NCBI GenBank assembly: GCA_947498325.1
Contig: CANMKE010000001.1
Span: 310,001-374,000 of the forward strand
From: an uncultured Persicobacter sp.
GTDB taxonomy: Bacteria; Bacteroidota; Bacteroidia; Cytophagales; Cyclobacteriaceae
Direction: 5' to 3'
DNA: 64,000 bases
A program made the translations under genes and the position numbers. The notes under the pieces were generated by a model, which ran no database searches, had not been told where the DNA came from, and worked only from the letters and a program-made list of their open reading frames with translations. This document shows positions 57,102 to 64,000 of this stretch, one piece after another. Each line of letters opens with the position of its first letter. The stretch's first letter is position 1.

Positions 57102-59102
57102 TTACTGGATAAATCGCTCATTAAAACGAACGATGGATGGTTTTTCTACACGGTAATCTCGGAAGGGTTCGGAGATTCGGTTGTCCATATGTAGATTGAA
57201 ATTCGGTAATCCGGCAGGAGTTTTAGGGTAATAGACCAATCTTATTTGCAGGGTTTTAAAGGTGAAATGGTCATTCCTCATCCTGATTCCCGCACCAAAA
57301 GCACCGTAAAAATCCCCTTTGAATGGTTGTGAGTTCTGTTGCGAAATCACCGCCATATCTGCAAAGGCATAAAAGGCCATCCGGAACCCGAAAGGCTGGA
57401 AATTGGTGTATTTGATCGTTTCAAGCTTAATGATAAATTGCTCTTGTTCGCCGACAGTGTTGGTTCTAAAACCTCTGAGTTCTTCATCATTAAGGATCAG
57501 CTGATCATCCGGACGACGGTTAAGGCCCGAAACATATTCTACTGTCAGGAACTGTCGCATTCTCAGCCCGTCTTTATTGATCAGCTTGGAGAAGAACTGA
57601 GTCCCCATTCTTAATACCCCTTCATTATAATACTGAGGGCCGAAGTATTGACCGAGTTCAAAATTCCAACGCAGGTAGCCCAGTTTTTTAAACGGGCGAC
57701 CATGGGCATATTTGAAGCCCAAATAATGCCGGTGATTAAACTCGCCAAATTCTTTTCCGCCAATCACCTCAATGCTCATCCCAAAGGGAATATCCTCATT
57801 TCGACCAAATTCATAAAGGAATTTATCGGTATAATAATTTCGGTTGGAATAACCAAAATTGAAGAAGATAGCATCCTGATTATGGAAGCCGAAATTCAGG
57901 GTGTCATTAACTTCAGGGCGCATGAAATACTGAATTTGTGCATAACGGGCTCCTGCAATGAGTCGTTTTCTGTCCGTGGGGTTCCGACAGGGAAACCGAA
58001 AAGCTTTGGAGATCCAATAATCATGGCTTACAAAATTATAATCAATATTTTCAAAGGCCTCTTTCGATTTGACATAAATATTGGCATTATGCCTTTGATA
58101 CTCAAGGCTTGTTCCGCCGGCATAATTGTTTTCGGGTGTAACATAGCCCCGATAGGCATTGAAAGCCAGGCGGTCCTGGGTGAAAGTTTTTCTGAAATCA
58201 AGGTTTACGTCGATAAATGATCGACGAATGTTTTGTATCGCCATAGCTGCACTGTACCCCCAGTGGCCTCGCTGAATGGCCTCGGTATCGCTGGTGGCCT
58301 CCCGAAATTCCTGTTCAAGATAAACGGTGTTCCGTAGCCTGATTCCCGTACCAAGCATGTTACGGTGCCCCAATGTGAAATTCCCACGGTCGAAGCCCTG
58401 TGGGTTCAGCCCGACTTCCAGTGGCATGATGTCCTGCGTAACGACGACCAGATGTACTTGCGTACTGTCCATAGGGTCGGGCTTCATCATGAATCGTGCA
58501 TCACGGATATAAGATAAACTCCGCAGAATCCGTTCATTATCAGCAATAACTTCTTTGTCCACCTGGTCTCCCTCCTGAACAATCAGGTTGGTTTTGATAT
58601 TCCAGTTTACCGTATTGATGTGCGATTTATTATAGGTTTTTATCCATTTATCGGTAGCAATTTTGGTGGTGTCATCCACATCCTCCATAAATACGCCCAC
58701 CTTTTTAATGGTGATTTTGGAAATGGTTTTCCCTTCGTATTCACTAAATCGCTCGGTGGATTGCTTATCTGATACAATTTTTTTTGCCGCAGGAATGGTA
58801 ATGAAAGCATCCATGATCCCTTTTCCAATCCAGGATTTGCTCCAGTTGTTTTTGAGCTTGAGGTAAAAGTTACGGTTAACCTCTTCGGGTTTCATAACTT
58901 CGGATTTTGGGATATGATAATACTGCTTTGAGCTGCTGTCTGGAGCGATGGAAAATTGATCAGTAGGAGGGTAGGTATGATGCCCCATCCCAGATTGGGC
59001 AAGTGCAAGGTTTTGGATCCCCGGAAGCACACTGAAAAATGCCAACAAAATACTTGTTAGCAACAGGGTGCGGAGTGGTGATTTTTGGTAAAGGTGATCC
59101 AA
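57102..59102 (-). CDS. Omp85/TamA-like outer membrane barrel with POTRA domain
   Basis: A 666-residue outer-membrane protein with a signal peptide (about 1-35, cut after LALA). Residues about 125-230 resemble POTRA domains (ISKITIKKVGVFMEDVDD ... NLIVQEGDQVDKEVIADN ERILRSLSYIRDARF). The rest is a long series of alternating amphipathic strands ending in F, as in BamA/TamA barrels, with ERLHSFMRYE-like RGFRTNTVGEQEQF in the barrel. The only in-frame start that keeps the signal peptide is TTG at 59102, as the frame meets a stop upstream with no ATG or GTG between. Specific function is unknown. Confidence 0.72.
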   Translation of the reverse strand: MDHLYQKSPLRTLLLTSILLAFFSVLPGIQNLALAQSGMGHHTYPPTDQFSIAPDSSSKQYYHIPKSEVMKPEEVNRNFYLKLKNNWSKSWIGKGIMDAFITIPAAKKIVSDKQSTERFSEYEGKTISKITIKKVGVFMEDVDDTTKIATDKWIKTYNKSHINTVNWNIKTNLIVQEGDQVDKEVIADNERILRSLSYIRDARFMMKPDPMDSTQVHLVVVTQDIMPLEVGLNPQGFDRGNFTLGHRNMLGTGIRLRNTVYLEQEFREATSDTEAIQRGHWGYSAAMAIQNIRRSFIDVNLDFRKTFTQDRLAFNAYRGYVTPENNYAGGTSLEYQRHNANIYVKSKEAFENIDYNFVSHDYWISKAFRFPCRNPTDRKRLIAGARYAQIQYFMRPEVNDTLNFGFHNQDAIFFNFGYSNRNYYTDKFLYEFGRNEDIPFGMSIEVIGGKEFGEFNHRHYLGFKYAHGRPFKKLGYLRWNFELGQYFGPQYYNEGVLRMGTQFFSKLINKDGLRMRQFLTVEYVSGLNRRPDDQLILNDEELRGFRTNTVGEQEQFIIKLETIKYTNFQPFGFRMAFYAFADMAVISQQNSQPFKGDFYGAFGAGIRMRNDHFTFKTLQIRLVYYPKTPAGLPNFNLHMDNRISEPFRDYRVEKPSIVRFNERFIQ

Positions 59103-59263
59103 TAAATATCTTAATTTTGTCCAACAACAATAACGTTTTCTTGTAGGCGATTGTTAGTGGCACTTAAAAAATGCTTAAATCAAGATATAAAATTAGAGGA
59201 ATTAATGATCAAGTAGCACTTATTTATTTCAATGCCAAACGAAAAAAATAAGCGGAAAGGTTT

Positions 59264-59298
59264 AAAAAAAGCCAAACGAGGGTTGTTTGGCTTTTTTT
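59264..59298 (-). terminator. terminator of the plsB-like/gpsA pair
   Basis: GCCAAAC (59271-59277) pairs with GTTTGGC (59285-59291) around 7 bases, flanked by seven A and seven T. It lies directly after the gpsA stop. The 206-base gap 59103-59308 holds nothing else recognised. Confidence 0.88.
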
Positions 59299-59308
59299 GT
59301 TGGATGAA

Positions 59309-60361
59309 TTAGAGGAAGTCAATATCGTTATGAAAAGGGATTTTCATCAGTTTTCGAAGGGCGAGCTCAACGGTCTCATCTTCATAAAGTACACGATAGA
59401 TACTTTCCGTAATTGGGGCACGAACACCGTAGTGTTCACAAAGTTTTTTTACAATCCGGACGGTTTTTACTCCTTCAGCAACCTCGTCCATGGTCTCCAT
59501 AATTTCTTTCAGGCTTTCGCCTTTTGATAAACGATAACCTACCGTGTAGTTACGGCTTAGCTTACTCGTACAGGTCGTTACTAAATCGCCTACACCGGCC
59601 ACGCCCAAAAAGGCCTCGGTATTACCTCCGAGCATTTTCCCCAAATAGATAAACTCCACCAACCCACGGCTGATGAGCAGGCCTCGGGCATTTTCGCCAA
59701 AGCCTAAACCAGATATGGCACCTGAAGCAATCGCCAGGATATTTTTCAGAATACCCGCAAGCTCAATACCAATTAATTCTTTGGAACCAAAAACCTGAAA
59801 CCGTTCGGAACGCAACAACCTTTGTCCTTCCTGAATGACCTCATCGAAATAACTGGCCACCACAGTAGCGGCAGGGTATTTTTCTGAGAGCTCTTTGGCC
59901 AGGTTGGGGCCCGCAAGGCAACCTGTTCTAACGACTACAGACTCTTCCTGAATCACCTCGCTCATTGTTTTAACATTGGCGCGGGTTACGGCCTGTTTGG
60001 CTTCGGTGTCTTCAAGAATATGCGTTGGCAAATCAAGCCCTTTGGTGCCATGAATCAGGATGTGATATGGGCGCAGAAAGGGTGAAAGGTTTCGCATCAT
60101 CTCCCGGAAATTTACAGAAGGGACCACCGGGAAGATAATGTCGCAGGTATTGGCAATCTGCTCATAGCTGTTGATCGCCGTGATGCGGTCTGAAATTGTT
60201 TGGTTGTTGTAAAATCGGTCCTGATTAATGGTGTTCGCCACTTTTTCTTTACGGGTGAAAACCAGTACATCGGAATTCTCCGCCAGTAAATTGGCTACTG
60301 CGAGACCGAAACTACCAGATCCTATTACGCCAACGGGCTTGCTGTTATTCGTTTTGCTCAT
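59309..60361 (-). CDS. gpsA: NAD(P)H-dependent glycerol-3-phosphate dehydrogenase
   Basis: Cytoplasmic enzyme making sn-glycerol 3-phosphate from dihydroxyacetone phosphate for phospholipid synthesis. The 350-residue protein has the nucleotide-binding loop VIGSGSFGLAVA, the IHGTKGLD substrate-region motif, GCLAGPNLAKEL, the catalytic Lys region GIELAGILKNILAIASG, and GVAGVGDLVTTCTSKLSRNYTVGYRL. It is 23 bases downstream of a PlsB-like acyltransferase, so the two steps, making G3P and acylating it, are linked in one operon. Confidence 0.96.
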   Translation of the reverse strand: MSKTNNSKPVGVIGSGSFGLAVANLLAENSDVLVFTRKEKVANTINQDRFYNNQTISDRITAINSYEQIANTCDIIFPVVPSVNFREMMRNLSPFLRPYHILIHGTKGLDLPTHILEDTEAKQAVTRANVKTMSEVIQEESVVVRTGCLAGPNLAKELSEKYPAATVVASYFDEVIQEGQRLLRSERFQVFGSKELIGIELAGILKNILAIASGAISGLGFGENARGLLISRGLVEFIYLGKMLGGNTEAFLGVAGVGDLVTTCTSKLSRNYTVGYRLSKGESLKEIMETMDEVAEGVKTVRIVKKLCEHYGVRAPITESIYRVLYEDETVELALRKLMKIPFHNDIDFL

Positions 60362-60384
60362 AATTGTTTCGCTAATCAGTAGAA

Positions 60385-62094
60385 TTACGCTTTGACTAAT
60401 TTCTCCAAGCCATAACCGTCAAGTCGGTTATGATAGTAGAAAAGTAAGTTCATGTCTTCGGTCGTGATGGTTTTACCATCTTTAGCCATGATCAGCGGTC
60501 GTTTTGTATGGTACATACCCACATTGTTTATGCCCGACTGAATCATTTTTTCAATATCGAAATCCTTGTTCTCCAAATGATTGGCAATACTGATCTCTCC
60601 ACGGTCGCGCATGGCAATAATTTCTGAGCGAAGACGGATAAAATTCTCCTTGAAGTGATCATAATCAAGGATCAGTTCTTCCACAGGCAAACGCAACAGA
60701 TTGAAGAAGTCAACTCTTGGGTGGCGTTTTTTCAATATCTGATAAGCAATAAAAGCACAAAGGTTGCTGCCCATTGCACAGTTATTTTTATAGTAGGCTT
60801 CCGAGATTTTTTTGCCGAGCATTTTTGTGTATTGGTGCTCACGCTGCGCATCAATATTGATGGCGCCATCTTTCAGGAAGTAGTCGCGGATATCCACCTT
60901 GTTTCCTTTAGCGTCGAGGCTTATGCCCTGATCATCTACCTGGTTGCCGACAACATCCATCGGGTCGCCCAAAGAAACAGAAATGCTGGAGCCTTTGGTG
61001 AAAAATTTGATCAAGAATTTCAGAATCTTATAAGAGTTTGAATACTGATCGTTCTCCACATAATAACGTTCCTGACCTTTCATTTTCAAATACTGGTCAA
61101 TCAGTTCTGGGGCTTCAAGCACAAAATTGTAGTTGATAACCAACGGCACAATAAAGACCTTGCGATCTTTGTTGTCGCCTTCCTCGGTGAAGTTTACCCG
61201 TTGGGCTTCCAAAGCGGTGCTGAGTAAGCCAAGCTTGAGTTTGTCTTCCATTTTTCCCGACCGCGAGCGGGTTCCTCCTGGGAAAAAGAGGCTGTGTGCC
61301 CCGTATCGGATCGCCTGCGACGAATAGGTCTTCAGCGTCTCCAAATACATATGATTCTTCTTGCGGCGATCAACCTTGTAGGCACCAAGACTGTCCATGA
61401 AATAGGCGAAAATCTTGATGTTGAACAAGTTCAGCCCAGCACCATAGATAAAAGGAGGCAGGCCCAACCTGTTGATCACATAGCCGAGCAGTACGGAATC
61501 GAGATTCGAGAAGTGGGTAGGAACGAGGATGATTGTTCCATTTTTAGCAAGTTCACGGATTTTTTCGCTGTTGCCTTTTATTTTGATCTTGTCGCCAAGA
61601 GAATAATCGTTTCGGAAAATGCCGCTGAATTTGTGCAGTTTTGCCGCATTAAGCAGGCGGGTAAGTCCGAAGGTAATGACGGTACGTGCCAGGCGGTAAT
61701 GGGAAGTTTTGAAGTTCCCGGCGATTTCTTCCGCATACCGCTCGACAATTTTGCGTACCATGATACGCAATTGGCCGATTTTTTCTTCTTCGGCAATTGG
61801 TTTTGTGGAGATCTTTGCCAACTCAGAACGCAGGCTATTCCAAAATCGGCGGTCGTCCTCAGGGTCAACATCCCAGGGGTTTTGCTTTACACGTAGCCTT
61901 TCTTTAAAGACGGTCGTTTCCAACTCCTCAATAATTGCGGCACTTGATTTACTCTTTTTAAGAAGTCGTTCGATACTTTCTTCAGCTACCGACTGTACAA
62001 ACTCCTTTCGATTTCGGGCCAATTTTACAACTGGCCACCGAGATAAATCCTCCTCAATCGGTTGGTAATCAGATTTTATTTGGCTATTTGCCAT
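60385..62094 (-). CDS. PlsB-like glycerol-3-phosphate/1-acyl-glycerol phosphate acyltransferase
   Basis: A 569-residue acyltransferase. The catalytic HxxxxD motif is HFSNLD (about 194-199), followed by FFPGGTRSRSGKMEDKLKLG and the VPLVINY strand, as in glycerol-3-phosphate acyltransferases. It lacks transmembrane helices at the ends and is shorter than E. coli PlsB (about 800). Which acyl acceptor it uses is not decided by sequence, but co-transcription with gpsA favours glycerol 3-phosphate. ATG at 62094 is preferred to the TTG three codons earlier. A -7 box (62199-62206) gives a leader of about 100 bases. Confidence 0.85.
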   Translation of the reverse strand: MANSQIKSDYQPIEEDLSRWPVVKLARNRKEFVQSVAEESIERLLKKSKSSAAIIEELETTVFKERLRVKQNPWDVDPEDDRRFWNSLRSELAKISTKPIAEEEKIGQLRIMVRKIVERYAEEIAGNFKTSHYRLARTVITFGLTRLLNAAKLHKFSGIFRNDYSLGDKIKIKGNSEKIRELAKNGTIILVPTHFSNLDSVLLGYVINRLGLPPFIYGAGLNLFNIKIFAYFMDSLGAYKVDRRKKNHMYLETLKTYSSQAIRYGAHSLFFPGGTRSRSGKMEDKLKLGLLSTALEAQRVNFTEEGDNKDRKVFIVPLVINYNFVLEAPELIDQYLKMKGQERYYVENDQYSNSYKILKFLIKFFTKGSSISVSLGDPMDVVGNQVDDQGISLDAKGNKVDIRDYFLKDGAINIDAQREHQYTKMLGKKISEAYYKNNCAMGSNLCAFIAYQILKKRHPRVDFFNLLRLPVEELILDYDHFKENFIRLRSEIIAMRDRGEISIANHLENKDFDIEKMIQSGINNVGMYHTKRPLIMAKDGKTITTEDMNLLFYYHNRLDGYGLEKLVKA

Positions 62095-62198
62095 TGACTT
62101 CAAGGGTAATATTTACAAACAGACAAGCTGTTGATTCATTCAAAAACTTAGATGGATACCGACCACAATTGGTCGTAACCCACAATTCAATCAAGTTA

Positions 62199-62206
62199 CA
62201 AAATTA
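62199..62206 (-). promoter_or_regulatory. -7 element for the plsB-like/gpsA pair
   Basis: Minus strand TAATTTTG, perfect TAnnTTTG; no TTG at the right spacing upstream. A small GACCA/TGGTC hairpin (62161-62174) lies in the resulting leader. Confidence 0.4.
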
Positions 62207-62270
62207 CTTAATTTTTCTTTATTTGAGTGAAAAGTGTATTCAATTTTGATTTTATCTTCTTCGGGCGTGA

Positions 62271-62966
62271 TTAAAAGCCTGTTTTATTGATGGTTTGGCA
62301 ATGTGTTAAGGGGAACACACCTTGCCCAAAAAGCTGTAATTGCTGGTTATTGTCATCAATAATAAAGGTGATTTGTTCGTCAAATCCAGTGTAATAGAGC
62401 TTCAGCAGGATGCTTTCAGGCGCAGACGGGTGTGGTGGCTGAAAGTGCAGGGGGAACTGTGGCGGCAGCATAATGGCCTGTTCTTGCTGTGCCTGTGCCC
62501 AAAATTGAATGGGGTATTCGAGGAAGACGGTTTTTTTCTTCAACGGCTCGACATGCCTGTTGGTCCAAGGGATGAACTTTTTGAGTGCATGATGTGGCGT
62601 GCTGAGGGGGAACCTGCGCTCATAATTTTCCCCATTGATGATGAGCATCGGCTGTCCCACCCATCCATAATAGAAGACCAGAATTCCTGCGGTCATAATC
62701 ATCAGAGCGGTAATGCCACCGCCAAGATTGTGGGTCATGTAGGCCACGGTGGTCAGGGGAATAAGGATGCTTCCGACAAACACCCAGCCCATTTTTTTTC
62801 GCACTTCCACCGAGAGGCTTTTCAGGCTGTTGAGCGGGAAGGAGTAACTTTTGTTTTTGACAAACACCCAAATAGCGACGGCCGACAGGTACACTTTATC
62901 TGCTGCCGCATCATCGGCATTCAGGGGGCATTCGGCGATTAAAAACTCTTTTGATTGTGAATCCAT
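62271..62966 (-). CDS. hypothetical membrane protein, 231 residues
   Basis: I do not recognise a family. With the ATG at 62966 the protein has 231 residues; a GTG at 63011 would add 15. Two adjacent hydrophobic helices lie at about residues 58-100 (WVFVGSILIPLTTVAYM and ITALMIMTAGILVFYYGWVG), preceded and followed by soluble beta-rich parts; the tail (QLQLFGQGVFPL) looks like an ordered strand. This layout, a helical hairpin between two soluble domains, fits an inner-membrane protein. It is divergent from the sodium:solute symporter gene. Confidence 0.65.
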   Translation of the reverse strand: MDSQSKEFLIAECPLNADDAAADKVYLSAVAIWVFVKNKSYSFPLNSLKSLSVEVRKKMGWVFVGSILIPLTTVAYMTHNLGGGITALMIMTAGILVFYYGWVGQPMLIINGENYERRFPLSTPHHALKKFIPWTNRHVEPLKKKTVFLEYPIQFWAQAQQEQAIMLPPQFPLHFQPPHPSAPESILLKLYYTGFDEQITFIIDDNNQQLQLFGQGVFPLTHCQTINKTGF

Positions 62967-63011
62967 ATGATCTTTGGCACTGTAAGCAGTCAAATTAGCC
63001 TTAAATGTCAC

Positions 63012-63019
63012 TATTTTTG
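63012..63019 (+). promoter_or_regulatory. -7 element before the sodium:solute symporter
   Basis: TATTTTTG, a perfect TAnnTTTG, 47 bases before the ATG. No TTG is present at the expected upstream spacing. Confidence 0.4.
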
Positions 63020-63066
63020 TTTTATTTTACGCCTTTGAGCAGATATTTTAAGAGAAAAAGAGATTA

Positions 63067-64000
63067 ATGTTAACGATTGTTCTGGGGGCGTACATGGTCC
63101 TCCTATTGTTGGTTGCCTGGCGGTCAGCAAAGAAAATTACCGAGCCAAAGGATTTTTTTGTGGCAGGAGGAGCCGGAAAGGCTTTTAATGTGACCGGCAG
63201 TTTGCTGGCCACGGTATTGGGGAGCTCCGCCATTATTGGGACCATGGAGCTTACGCAGCGACAGGGCTGGTCAGCAGCCTGGTTGTTGCTTTGTGGTGCT
63301 TTGGGCTTGGCTGTTTTGTACCCTTTTGCAGGACGGATCAAGCAAATGGGGAAGCTTACTTTGCCACAGATGATTGGGGACTTTTATGGAAGCGGTGCCG
63401 AGCGCCTTTCCAGCGGTTTGATTGCCCTGGCCTGGCTGGGGATTGTGGCCGCTCAGATTATTGGAGCTTCCAAAATTCTTTCGGTATGGATGAACTGGCC
63501 TGTTTTGCCTACTCAGGTAGGGGCGACGGCGCTTATTTTTGGCTATACCGCTTTGGGCGGGCAATGGTCAGTCTTAAAAACAGATATTTGGCAAGGGCTT
63601 TTGATCTGGTCCATGTTAATCATGACCGCTGTTATGTGGGGGAACCGCCCGGCTGCCGCGCCGCTGCCCGATATTTCTGTATCTTTTCCTTTTGATGCTC
63701 ATTTTTCACCTCTTGATCTGTTGTTATTACTGCTCACCTATGCGAGTACTTTTGTGGTGGGGCCAGATATTTATTCGCGGATTTTCTGTGCTGAAAATGA
63801 AAAGGTCGCCAGGCAGTCGGTTTTAGTGTCGGCATTACTGATCCTGCCTTTGGCATTTATCATTCCCTATCTGGGAATGCACGCCGCGGCCCTCTATCCG
63901 GAGGCGGCCCATGTTTTTGATGCTTTTGTGCTTGCGGCCAAGCATCATCTGCCCGTTTGGCTTAGCCTGGGGCTGATTTTGGCCTTGCTGTCTGCAGTGC
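63067..64000 (+). CDS. sodium:solute symporter family protein, 5' part
   Basis: The frame from the ATG at 63067 is open to the window end (311 residues seen), so the gene is cut off. It is a polytopic membrane protein: MLTIVLGAYMVLLLLVAWRS, then KKITEPKDFFVAGGAGKAF, a typical SSS loop after the first helix, GSLLATVLGSSAIIGTMEL, and WLGIVAAQIIGASKILS. YASTFVVGPDIYSRIF matches the later conserved helix of SSS carriers. Substrate unknown. The rest of the gene lies outside the window. Confidence 0.85.
   Translation, partial: MLTIVLGAYMVLLLLVAWRSAKKITEPKDFFVAGGAGKAFNVTGSLLATVLGSSAIIGTMELTQRQGWSAAWLLLCGALGLAVLYPFAGRIKQMGKLTLPQMIGDFYGSGAERLSSGLIALAWLGIVAAQIIGASKILSVWMNWPVLPTQVGATALIFGYTALGGQWSVLKTDIWQGLLIWSMLIMTAVMWGNRPAAAPLPDISVSFPFDAHFSPLDLLLLLLTYASTFVVGPDIYSRIFCAENEKVARQSVLVSALLILPLAFIIPYLGMHAAALYPEAAHVFDAFVLAAKHHLPVWLSLGLILALLSAV

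Overview
The window looks like chromosomal DNA of a gliding-type Bacteroidota bacterium, most likely order Cytophagales. The signs are a dcw cell-wall/division cluster with the Bacteroidota gene order, FtsZ ending in FLHDNVD, gldA/gldF/gldG gliding genes, two very large surface proteins with type B (CHU_C-like) type IX secretion sorting domains, PorP/SprF-like and PorE-like proteins, and promoters of the Bacteroidota form TTG...TAnnTTTG. Family-level placement (for example Persicobacteraceae or Flammeovirgaceae) is a guess. I saw no rRNA, tRNA, CRISPR array, phage or intact insertion sequence.

Layout. 1-9.9 kb: dcw cluster on the plus strand (mraY 3' end, murD, ftsW, murG, murC, ftsQ, ftsA, ftsZ), making and flipping lipid-linked peptidoglycan precursor and building the divisome; hairpin terminators sit inside it. 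10-16 kb, minus strand: a DUF1338 (2-oxoadipate dioxygenase-like) enzyme, then gldA-gldF-gldG plus a DUF4340 protein, and a TlpA-like thioredoxin. 16.3-19.5 kb: tex and hslV. A 223-bp element with 16-bp terminal inverted repeats (MITE-like) lies between hslV and an M28 peptidase (19.7-21.2 kb, minus). 21.2-23.1 kb: an alanine/glycine:cation symporter preceded by a possible structured RNA.

23.5-36.1 kb is one gene for a secreted protein of about 4,212 residues built of Ig/PKD-like modules with a type IX sorting domain. 36.2-43 kb: an exonuclease/GIY-YIG nuclease, a 66-residue small protein, and a minus-strand run dxs - alpha/beta hydrolase - dipeptidyl peptidase IV. 43.2-46.3 kb: scpA, a YbhN-like membrane protein, a small secreted protein and yaaA.

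46.4-59.1 kb is a surface/outer-membrane block: a 1,877-residue type IX-secreted protein (minus) divergent from a PorP/SprF-like protein, then an M48 protease and a PorE-like TPR/propeller/OmpA protein (plus), convergent with an Omp85-like barrel (minus). 59.3-62.1 kb: a glycerophospholipid pair, PlsB-like acyltransferase and gpsA. 62.3-64 kb: a hypothetical membrane protein and the 5' part of a sodium:solute symporter that runs off the window end.

The items most worth following up are the possible structured RNA upstream of the symporter, the MITE-like element, the PorP/giant-protein divergent pair with an operator-like inverted repeat, and the terminators inside the dcw cluster.
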